From Verrucomicrobiota bacterium (GTDB lineage: Bacteria; Verrucomicrobiota; Verrucomicrobiia; Chthoniobacterales; UBA10450), in contig QHOQ01000133.1 in the NCBI GenBank assembly GCA_003219355.1, forward strand, positions 1,321-6,829: a stretch of 5,509 nucleotides of DNA, read 5' to 3'. Shown here in pieces: positions 1 to 5,509 of the stretch; the stretch's first letter is position 1, and every line of letters begins with the position of its first letter. The notes under the pieces are model-generated. The model saw only the letters and a program-made list of their open reading frames with translations. It ran no database searches and was not told where the DNA came from. The position numbers and the translations under genes were made by a program.

Positions 1-705
1 AAGCATATGGGCACGCCCCTCGATTTGGAGAAAGCGGAGATTGCACTTGCTGATGCGCGCGAGGAGTTGGCCAAGGCAACTGTGGGACTCCGGCAGGCGG
101 AGATCGCGCTTGAACACGTGCAGATGAGATCTCCCATTGATGGCATCGTGCTCGAGCGACTCGTAAATCCGGATGAGACGACACATAATGATCAGATTGT
201 GATCAAACTGGGTGCGCTTGAAACTGTCCTGATGGCGGCGAAGGTTACGGAGGAAAAAATCTATTCAATGCAGTTGGGCCTTTCCGCCGAAATCAGTTTC
301 CCCGCCTTTCCCGCAGAGACCTTTCAGGGCAAAGTCTTTAAAATAGATCCGAACATTGACCCGGTAACCCGGACCTTCACGAGCTACGTAGAAATTAACA
401 ATCCGGATTTTCGGTTGAAGCCAGGTCTATCGGGGTTCGCGCGTATCCATCGCACTGCCAAGGATGTGCCCGCCGTGCCCAGCGTTGCAATAATTAACCC
501 GTCAGGCGACCGGGCCTCGGTGTTTGTTGTTGACAACAGCGGCCACGCGAATCTTCGCAAGGTGGGTTTAGGGATCGTCGTAAATGCTATGACGGAAGTA
601 ACGGGTGGCTTAAAGGAGGGGGAAAAAGTCGTGACAGTTGGTCAACTATACCTACAAGAAAATGACAAAGTCCATTCCACATCGAAATCTAATATTGCGA
701 AATAG
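1..705 (+). CDS. Periplasmic adaptor (membrane fusion protein) of HlyD/RND efflux family, 5'-truncated
   Basis: This is the C-terminal part of a periplasmic adaptor that would link an inner-membrane transporter to a TolC-type outer-membrane channel. The reading frame is open from base 1, so the ATG at 7 is probably internal and the true start lies upstream. In order, the sequence shows the end of an alpha-helical hairpin rich in Ala, Glu and Leu (about 20-120), the second lipoyl half-motif RSPIDGIV (127-150), a beta-barrel domain (about 210-370) containing the family signature DPNIDPVTRTF (346-378), then NNPDFRLKPGL (397-429), and a membrane-proximal domain ending in GLKEGEKVV (about 604-630). 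These are typical of AcrA/MexA/CusB-like adaptors. The N-terminal anchor and the first lipoyl half are outside the window. The downstream neighbour is a TolC homologue, which supports the role. The transported substrate cannot be read from this part. The family call is firm; assignment to glycan export rather than drug or metal efflux is inference. Confidence 0.93.
   Translation, partial: KHMGTPLDLEKAEIALADAREELAKATVGLRQAEIALEHVQMRSPIDGIVLERLVNPDETTHNDQIVIKLGALETVLMAAKVTEEKIYSMQLGLSAEISFPAFPAETFQGKVFKIDPNIDPVTRTFTSYVEINNPDFRLKPGLSGFARIHRTAKDVPAVPSVAIINPSGDRASVFVVDNSGHANLRKVGLGIVVNAMTEVTGGLKEGEKVVTVGQLYLQENDKVHSTSKSNIAK
662..705 (+). other. 44-bp overlap between adaptor and TolC-like genes
   Basis: The TolC-like start codon (ATG 662) lies inside the adaptor gene, which stops with TAG at 703-705 in a different frame. 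Only a weak purine run (about 655-661) precedes the ATG. A strong Shine-Dalgarno-like AAAGGAGGGGG at 612-622 is about 40 bp upstream, too far for standard initiation at 662. Coupled translation of the two partner proteins is likely but not demonstrated. Confidence 0.7.
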
Positions 706-2068
706 CCTGGCTGCTTCGCTAGCGGCCCTATTGCTAGTCCTGCCTCTTAGGTTACCGGCACAAAAAATAAGCACTCACAATCCGGACCTTCCCCGGCATC
801 CGCTGACGCTCCAAGATTGCATCGCCATTGCATTGGGTGAAAGCCCAAAACTGGAAGCCACTCGCTTCGATTTGCTGGCAGCAGGTGAGGAGATTCGCGC
901 CGCCCAGGCCTCGCTTTGGCCAAACCTGAAGGGATCAGCCACGGGGGAAGCATTCTCGGGCGAACAGACGGGCAAGTTTCGCATTGTCACGACGGTTCCA
1001 AGCGGAGGCGGAGTCAATGCGAACAGAAAGGTGGATCTCGCCGGGATAGGAATTGGTGGCCTTAAGTTGGAGTATCCGGTTTTTAAAGATGGAAGTATTT
1101 TCGGATTCAATGATGCACCGGCAGTCGAGATTAAGAGAGCGCAAAGGAATGCCCTCGCCTGGACGGCTCATCTTACTCGCGAGGAGGTCATCTATCGGGT
1201 CACCCAAGTCTTCGTCGACACCGTTTCAGCGCAGAACCGCGTGCAGCCCATCGAACGCAGAGTAGCGCTGTTGCAGCGATCTGTCGATATCCACAAAGAA
1301 GAACAAGAGAAGGGATTGCTCCTCCCGATCGATGTCAAGGTTGTCACAGAACAGCTTAATGAGGCCCGATCTCTTTCGAAAATCATTCACGAGCAGGCCG
1401 TGGCAGGGTACTTAGGGCTGACCCGGCTCCTCGGCCTGCCGTCCTCGTCCCACATTCGTCTGAACAGCACACTTCCCGAGCCGCCTGCGCCGCCGGACGC
1501 GGCGCAGTTGTTTCACACAATGCTTGCCCTGCATCCGTCGCTCCAGGTGCAACGGGCAAAGATCGAGAAGGCAAAGCAGGATTACCGCCTGGAAACCTTT
1601 CGACTCTACCCCTCCGTGACTCTGCATGGGTCAGCGCTCTATGTCACCGATTTTGACAACGATGCTCACGTCTTGATCGGTGGAATCACCGTCGACGTTC
1701 CGATCTTTGACTTCGGGGCGCAACTCGACACTGTGCGCGCGCGCAGGGACACGTATAACGCGGAGCAAGCTAGCCTGGGCGCAGTTGGCAATGATCTGGC
1801 CAGTGATCTCGTCAGAATCTACCAGGAAATCTATGCATTGAGCGAAAGAATTCTCACTCTGCAGGGAGAGATCGGGAAACTCGACCGCGATCTGCGCGTA
1901 GCTCAATCTCAACAGCAACAGGGCATCACGCCACCACTGACCGCGATTGATGCGGAGGTGGTACTTGTCGGCAAGCAGGACGAGCTGAACATAGTCCAGT
2001 CGAGGCGGCTCCTGCTTTACGCCAATCTACAGAAGGCGATGGGCGGCACGTGGAAGTGGATTCCATGA
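662..2068 (+). CDS. TolC-family outer-membrane efflux/export channel
   Basis: A 468-residue protein, the usual length for the TolC/OEP family, whose trimers form an outer-membrane barrel and a periplasmic tunnel. The N-terminus is a signal peptide: basic residues to about 13, a hydrophobic stretch at about 15-28, and likely cleavage near LPAQ (31-34). No lipobox Cys is present, so it is probably not a lipoprotein like OprM. The two internally related OEP halves are visible. The first starts at LTLQDCIAIAL (48-58), with AAQASLWPNL (80-89) leading into the first membrane strands. The second starts near LHPSLQVQRAKIEKAKQDY (290-308), with YPSVTLHG (316-323) and the paired strand VDVPIFDFG (344-352). 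Long coiled-coil helices follow each. The start is the ATG at 662; a TTG at 638 is the only upstream option before an in-frame stop at 632-634, and would place extra polar residues before the signal peptide. The gene overlaps the adaptor gene by 44 bp and the flippase gene by 4 bp. The family is firm; the substrate is unknown. Confidence 0.93.
   Translation: MTKSIPHRNLILRNSLAASLAALLLVLPLRLPAQKISTHNPDLPRHPLTLQDCIAIALGESPKLEATRFDLLAAGEEIRAAQASLWPNLKGSATGEAFSGEQTGKFRIVTTVPSGGGVNANRKVDLAGIGIGGLKLEYPVFKDGSIFGFNDAPAVEIKRAQRNALAWTAHLTREEVIYRVTQVFVDTVSAQNRVQPIERRVALLQRSVDIHKEEQEKGLLLPIDVKVVTEQLNEARSLSKIIHEQAVAGYLGLTRLLGLPSSSHIRLNSTLPEPPAPPDAAQLFHTMLALHPSLQVQRAKIEKAKQDYRLETFRLYPSVTLHGSALYVTDFDNDAHVLIGGITVDVPIFDFGAQLDTVRARRDTYNAEQASLGAVGNDLASDLVRIYQEIYALSERILTLQGEIGKLDRDLRVAQSQQQQGITPPLTAIDAEVVLVGKQDELNIVQSRRLLLYANLQKAMGGTWKWIP
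2065..2068 (+). other. ATGA stop/start overlap, TolC-like gene to flippase gene
   Basis: The TGA stop of the TolC-like gene (2066-2068) shares bases with the ATG start of the flippase gene (2065-2067). This arrangement commonly goes with translational coupling. A modest purine-rich stretch (GGAAGTGGA, 2052-2060) could serve as the ribosome binding site. Confidence 0.8.
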
Positions 2069-3546
2069 AGCAGTCGCAGCGGATTGTAAAAAACGCGCTG
2101 TTCGGAATCGGATCTTCTGTCATCGGTGGGGTCGTCTATTTGGCGACGATCCTAACCATTGCTCACGCGGTTAGCGTTACCGAATTTGGCAAATATTCCT
2201 TTGTTCTCGCCTTTGCCATGTTCGTCAGCAATATCGCCGATTCTGGCTTACCCCGTATGCTGATCCGGGAAATCTCCAAAGATCGGGAGCAACTTGTTCC
2301 GCTTGTCGGCGCGGGGGCCTCGCTCATCTGGGTGATATCGGGAGTAATGTGTCTCCTGGTTGCCGTTATTGTTCCGTTTCTGCATGTGGGGATGGACGTG
2401 AAAATATCCGTTCTCGGGATGAGTATCGCTACGATGGCAACGTTCCACGCCGCGGGATACAGCGCGGTGCTACGAGCCTTCGAAGATAACGAACTAAACT
2501 ATCTCGGTTTTGTTTTGCACAAGGTCCTTGTGCTAGGTTTGGTCTTCGTAATCGTAAAGCTTCATTTCGGATTGCTTGGCTTCGTTGCCGTCCATCTCGC
2601 GTCGAACGTGCTGCTCTGGAGTTTTTATCACGTCGTGGTGACGCGCCTTTATGCCCGCATTCCACTGCGCTTCGACGTCGCCCTCTGGAAATCTCTCCTT
2701 TCGGCGGCGCTGCCGATGGGCGCCGGCACGATGCTGCGACAGCTCGCGCTTCAGCTCGATATTCTTGTCCTTACCTGGATGACAAATCTCACGACTGTGG
2801 GACTGTTCAGCGGCCCGTATAGAATCAGCATGGGTCTGCGCGTAATCCCGCAAACGCTGTCTCTGCCACTTTTCCCGCTTTACTCGCGCACGGCGCACCT
2901 GTCGCCGGTACGCTTCACCGAGGCTTACCGCTGGAGCATGAAGTTTTTTGCCCTTATCAGTTATCCCATAGCCGCTTTTTTTCTGGCATGGTCCAAGCCA
3001 ATCCTGCGGATCGCGCTGGGGCAGAAGTATTTGGCGGCAATTCCGGCAATGCAGCTTCTCGGCATCGGAATAATCCCATTCTTCCTTTCGACTCTGTTTC
3101 AATATCTTTTCGCTGCGCTTGACCAGCAGAAGCGTTTCCTGGCGAGCACTTGTGTCGGATCAACTTTGCGGCTTCTCCTTCTCGTGGCTCTCATTCCGCT
3201 GCTTGGACTTGTTGGTCCGGCGGCTGCGATTCTCTGCGCCGAAACCGTGGTTGTTGCCATTTGGATGGTGCAATTGGCGCGACTCGGTTTCCGCGCAAAA
3301 TTGAGTGACGTCATCTGGCGTCCGCTTACAGCCGGAGTTGCCATGACTCTCGTGCTTTTCGCTGCGCACGACGCAACGCTTCTCTGGCGACTGGGCGCGG
3401 CAGGGCTAGCGGTAGTCGTTTACGCGCTCGTGTTAGTTGCGCTTAAGACATTTTCAGTCGAGGAAGTGCATCACGCGCGAGAGGGACTGGCTTTTTTTTC
3501 CCCTTTTGTGGCCTCTTGGGCGAAGAAGCTTAAACGGAACTCGTGA
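2065..3546 (+). CDS. Wzx-like oligosaccharide flippase (polysaccharide biosynthesis protein, MOP/MATE superfamily)
   Basis: A 493-residue, very hydrophobic inner-membrane protein, in the usual size range of Wzx-type flippases, with about 12-14 predicted helices. Family-like features are the N-terminal helix IVKNALFGIGSSVIGG (7-22), the loop VTEFGKYSFVLAFAMF (38-53) followed by IADSGLPRMLIREI (57-70), and a second-half repeat beginning around LLSAALPMGAG (211-221) with LDILVLTWM (231-239) and VGLFSGPYRIS (245-255). The tail after the last helix is basic (AKKLKRN). Proteins of this family flip undecaprenyl-linked oligosaccharides to the periplasmic face of the inner membrane for O-antigen, capsule or exopolysaccharide assembly. 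The chosen ATG lies in an ATGA overlap with the TolC-like gene stop, suggesting translational coupling. A GTG at 2050 in the same frame would add five polar residues and has no better ribosome site. The specific sugar cannot be predicted. Teichuronic-acid or lipid exporters of the same superfamily are alternatives. Confidence 0.9.
   Translation: MKQSQRIVKNALFGIGSSVIGGVVYLATILTIAHAVSVTEFGKYSFVLAFAMFVSNIADSGLPRMLIREISKDREQLVPLVGAGASLIWVISGVMCLLVAVIVPFLHVGMDVKISVLGMSIATMATFHAAGYSAVLRAFEDNELNYLGFVLHKVLVLGLVFVIVKLHFGLLGFVAVHLASNVLLWSFYHVVVTRLYARIPLRFDVALWKSLLSAALPMGAGTMLRQLALQLDILVLTWMTNLTTVGLFSGPYRISMGLRVIPQTLSLPLFPLYSRTAHLSPVRFTEAYRWSMKFFALISYPIAAFFLAWSKPILRIALGQKYLAAIPAMQLLGIGIIPFFLSTLFQYLFAALDQQKRFLASTCVGSTLRLLLLVALIPLLGLVGPAAAILCAETVVVAIWMVQLARLGFRAKLSDVIWRPLTAGVAMTLVLFAAHDATLLWRLGAAGLAVVVYALVLVALKTFSVEEVHHAREGLAFFSPFVASWAKKLKRNS
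3543..3546 (+). other. GTGA stop/start overlap, flippase gene to TPR gene
   Basis: The flippase stop TGA (3544-3546) overlaps a GTG start at 3543. A short GGA at 3536-3538 is the only ribosome-site-like element. The alternative ATG at 3552 would instead leave a 5-bp gap. Either way the genes abut and are probably cotranslated. Confidence 0.6.
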
Positions 3547-4850
3547 AAATAATGAAAAGGCTGGCCGTATTGGCAGAGACCAGCGCTAAAATTTGGGCGG
3601 CGTATTGGCTCCTGATCGTGGGCAGTGTTTTGGTTTTTGCTTCGGCAGCACTGAAATGGGTTTATTTGCCTTTCAGCCGTCACCCTTTCGGTTTTCAGCT
3701 GCCCCTGCTGCGAAACCTCGAGCTCATCCCGCACTTTTCTCTTCTCTCATACGGAGTAGTTGGAATCGCTGTTCTAACAACCGGTCTCGTTTTGCGCAGG
3801 CGTTCCGCCACATATCTCGCGCTGGCGGCCGCCATCCTCATCGCTTTGTGGGTGGCGGCGCCATGCCAGATCGCTTTTCAACAGCCGGCTTTGCTTGGCC
3901 GCCTCATTGCCGAGACTCAGGAGCTTCCGATGATCAGAGGTTTTGCAAAGACTTACCTTACTCCGAATTATGGGCCCGCCGAAGACTACCCGAAGCGGTT
4001 TGACATTGACACCCTTTGGGGCCGCTTTCTCGCTGCGGATTCTTTCCTCGGTCTCGGTTGGTATTGTTTGGGAATCGGATCCTTGTTGATTGGGATCTAT
4101 TCAATCGCCCGACTGCCCGCCGAGGAAAGAATGAGGGCGCTGGCGCTGAGCCGAATTCCAGCCAGCGTAGTTATCATTTTGCTAACGCCGTCGCTCATCG
4201 GACAGCATTATTTTACCAGTGCCTGCACCGCGCAGGCCCAAGGTGCAGGGGAAAGGGCAATTACATGTTATCGCAGGGCGATGTGGTTCGATCGGTGGCG
4301 CGCGCACGATATCAATATCTACGAAGCTATCGGAGACCTCGAAAGGTTGTCCGGTTTAAGCAAGGATTCCCCGGAGAAGCATATCAGCAAGGCTCGGGAA
4401 TTTAAGGAAGGAAGAGAATATGAGTCGGCAGTTTTCGAGCTTGCCCGTGCTGCAGACTGGGGCGGCGCCGTGGCACCAGTCGCGCGAGCTGAGTCGGCGA
4501 GCACCCGTGTGGATTTTGGCATCGCCCTCTACCGTGGCGGAGGCATTGGTACAGCTGTGACCCAGTGGCAGCAGGCCCTTGTCGAAGAGCCCGTGCACCA
4601 GCAAGGAATCACCTTCCTCATCGCCCGCGGAAATTATGATCTTGGCCGCTATCAAGCGTCGCTCGACGTGGTCAAGAGGGTGCTTCGGGCAAGCGGTGAT
4701 CTACCAATACTGGCCAATGCTTATTCCCTGGCAGGAGATTGTTATACGAAGCTTGGCCGGGACGTTGAGGCCCGCAATTCTTACACCCGTTCGCTCAAAG
4801 AGGACATGTTAGTGAATTTCTGGGGAATGAGTCGATTGACCGGTAACTAG
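3543..4850 (+). CDS. Multi-spanning membrane protein with C-terminal periplasmic TPR domain
   Basis: A 435-residue protein that I cannot assign to a named family. The N-terminal half has about five hydrophobic segments (roughly 17-41, 63-84, 89-108, 165-189 and 205-220). Positive charge clusters (RRR at 85-87; R190 to R204) fall where cytoplasmic loops are expected, so the positive-inside rule gives N-in and puts the C-terminal half in the periplasm. The 55-residue loop at about 109-164 would also be periplasmic. From about 228 the sequence is helical and TPR-like. The clearest units are at 283-302, 321-350, 358-385 and 390-420, the last with the A-x-x-x-G-x-x-Y-x-x-L-G pattern. The start is uncertain: GTG at 3543 overlaps the flippase stop as GTGA, while an in-frame ATG at 3552 would shorten it by three residues. 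A possible role is a periplasmic scaffold or partner for glycan polymerisation or export, by analogy with TPR domains in other polysaccharide systems. It is too short and has too few helices for an ordinary Wzy/O-antigen ligase. Confidence 0.85.
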   Translation: MKIMKRLAVLAETSAKIWAAYWLLIVGSVLVFASAALKWVYLPFSRHPFGFQLPLLRNLELIPHFSLLSYGVVGIAVLTTGLVLRRRSATYLALAAAILIALWVAAPCQIAFQQPALLGRLIAETQELPMIRGFAKTYLTPNYGPAEDYPKRFDIDTLWGRFLAADSFLGLGWYCLGIGSLLIGIYSIARLPAEERMRALALSRIPASVVIILLTPSLIGQHYFTSACTAQAQGAGERAITCYRRAMWFDRWRAHDINIYEAIGDLERLSGLSKDSPEKHISKAREFKEGREYESAVFELARAADWGGAVAPVARAESASTRVDFGIALYRGGGIGTAVTQWQQALVEEPVHQQGITFLIARGNYDLGRYQASLDVVKRVLRASGDLPILANAYSLAGDCYTKLGRDVEARNSYTRSLKEDMLVNFWGMSRLTGN

Positions 4851-4862
4851 ACAACCAGTAGC
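4851..4862 (+). other. 12-bp intergenic gap with no visible ribosome site
   Basis: This is the only non-coding DNA in the window. It is too short for a terminator or a complete promoter, and no Shine-Dalgarno-like sequence is visible. The TPR gene and the jelly-roll gene lie in the same reading frame on either side of it, separated by one TAG (4848-4850). Confidence 0.7.
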
Positions 4863-5509
4863 ATGGACTCTTTCTTGCAGCCACTTCGAGACTTACCGCC
4901 GCGCGCGCGGCGCTGGTCATTGGTCTTGGTGCTGCTTTGCGGGGGCGTGCTTGGTTACTTCGTGCTTCGCACCTGCGCCAGTCCCTTGCATATGCAGTAC
5001 CAATTGGACTTCGGCGCTGCCCAATGGATAGAGCCTGCCGAGTTTGCTCCGGTGGCTTACTTCCGCCGCCAGATTTTTTTAAATGCGGCGCCCGAGCAGG
5101 CTTGGCTGGAAGTCGCAGCAACGGACTCCTTCAAAATCATTATCAATGACGGCACAGTCGGCACTGAAACCAATCTGAAGACGCGGGTAGCACAAATCTA
5201 CGACGTCAAAAAATTTCTAAAACCTGGCACAAACGTCATTGCTATCGCGGTTACTCGGACTTCCTACCCAGGTTCTGCGCAGCTTCTTGTTTACGGCGGC
5301 TATAAAGAACCTGGTGGTAAAACCGGCTCATTAATTTCGGACGAACACTGGAGAGTTGCTCCACGAACCGGCATCGTAGAGGGTACAGAGGAATGGGTCT
5401 CTCCCCTGGTGCAGGAGCAGATTTGGCCGAACGCGCGCCGCGCCTCGATCCTTGAACATCGGCTCCACACTACCCGGGTGGACACGAATCCGCTTTTGCT
5501 TCAACTCCC
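4863..5509 (+). CDS. Membrane-anchored periplasmic protein with glycoside-hydrolase/rhamnosidase-like jelly-roll domain, 3'-truncated
   Basis: The frame is open from the ATG at 4863 to the window edge (215 complete codons, no stop), so the C-terminus is missing. The N-terminus has a basic patch (RARR, 14-17) followed by one hydrophobic helix (about 18-35), as in a type II signal anchor, which would place the rest in the periplasm. A Cys at 38 follows the helix but is not in a good lipobox. Residues about 45-145 read as a beta-sandwich. The order FRRQIFLN (67-74), AWLEVAATDSFKIIIND (80-96), then YDVKKFLKPGTNVIAIAV (113-130) matches the sugar-binding jelly-roll seen at the N-terminus of GH2 enzymes, alpha-L-rhamnosidases and similar proteins. 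WRVAP (163-167) lies just after it. Any catalytic domain would lie downstream, so enzyme activity is not shown. The gene begins 12 bp after the TPR gene with no clear Shine-Dalgarno, consistent with reinitiation. The open frame and domain pattern make the gene convincing; its function is inference. Confidence 0.82.
   Translation, partial: MDSFLQPLRDLPPRARRWSLVLVLLCGGVLGYFVLRTCASPLHMQYQLDFGAAQWIEPAEFAPVAYFRRQIFLNAAPEQAWLEVAATDSFKIIINDGTVGTETNLKTRVAQIYDVKKFLKPGTNVIAIAVTRTSYPGSAQLLVYGGYKEPGGKTGSLISDEHWRVAPRTGIVEGTEEWVSPLVQEQIWPNARRASILEHRLHTTRVDTNPLLLQL

Noticed and set aside
638..661. TTG at 638 as the start of the TolC-like gene
   Set aside because: The ATG at 662 gives a normal signal peptide, whereas the TTG adds eight residues ahead of it and is a rarer start codon.
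1631..1918. 95-codon open frame on the minus strand within the TolC-like gene
   Set aside because: It is a shadow of the conserved second OEP half, with no recognisable motif or ribosome site.
2050..2064. GTG at 2050 as the start of the flippase gene
   Set aside because: The ATG at 2065 gives the typical ATGA overlap and a typical family N-terminus. The GTG adds only a short acidic extension.
2533..3102. 189-codon open frame on the minus strand
   Set aside because: It is fully antisense to the flippase gene. Its translation is rich in charged residues with no domain pattern, as expected from reading the complement of a hydrophobic coding region.
3492..3499. Run of eight T residues as a possible terminator
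   Set aside because: It lies inside the flippase coding sequence (encoding a Phe pair) and has no GC-rich stem before it.
4016..4405. 129-codon and neighbouring (3593-4003) plus-strand frames inside the TPR gene
   Set aside because: They are alternate frames of a gene whose main frame shows coherent helices and TPRs. The translations are low-complexity, rich in Arg, Ser and Pro, and not protein-like.
4898..4911. Perfect 14-bp palindrome of alternating G and C, with a similar 12-bp one at 1734-1745
   Set aside because: Both sit in coding sequence and encode Arg/Ala-rich peptides (RAR). In GC-rich DNA this is expected from codon choice, and no operator context is present.
4795..5121. 108-codon minus-strand frame and 4937-5149 plus-strand frame at the right end
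   Set aside because: The forward frame starting at 4863 gives a signal anchor and a beta-sandwich pattern through to the window edge, so these are shadows of that truncated gene.

Overview
This window carries one tightly packed set of co-oriented genes on the + strand, with almost no non-coding DNA. The products are a periplasmic adaptor of the HlyD/RND membrane-fusion family and a TolC-type outer-membrane protein. Both imply a diderm (Gram-negative-type) bacterium. The moderately high GC, the GTG starts and the weak Shine-Dalgarno sequences do not fix a lineage. The overall feel (TPR-rich membrane proteins and sugar-binding-type beta-sandwich domains beside polysaccharide genes) would fit Verrucomicrobiota, Acidobacteriota or similar environmental phyla, but that is a low-confidence guess.

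Layout: (1) 1-705, the C-terminal part of the adaptor, cut at the left edge. (2) 662-2068, a complete TolC-family outer-membrane channel that overlaps the adaptor gene by 44 bp. (3) 2065-3546, a complete Wzx/MATE-like oligosaccharide flippase that starts in an ATGA overlap with the channel gene. (4) 3543-4850, a complete membrane protein with about five helices and a C-terminal TPR region, starting in a GTGA overlap. (5) 4863 to the right edge, the start of a membrane-anchored periplasmic protein with a jelly-roll domain like those of glycoside hydrolases and rhamnosidases. It has no stop before the window ends. No promoter, terminator, RNA gene, mobile element or CRISPR array was found.

Working model (inference): the cluster makes and exports a cell-surface glycan. 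The flippase would move a lipid-linked oligosaccharide across the inner membrane. The TPR protein and the beta-sandwich protein both appear to face the periplasm, where they could bind, scaffold or modify the chain. The adaptor and TolC-like channel would provide a path across the periplasm and outer membrane, in place of the usual Wza/Wzc-type (OPX/PCP) exporter. The main alternative is that the adaptor and TolC belong to an ordinary efflux pump encoded upstream, and merely sit next to a polysaccharide locus. The overlapping gene ends argue for co-expression but do not prove a shared function.
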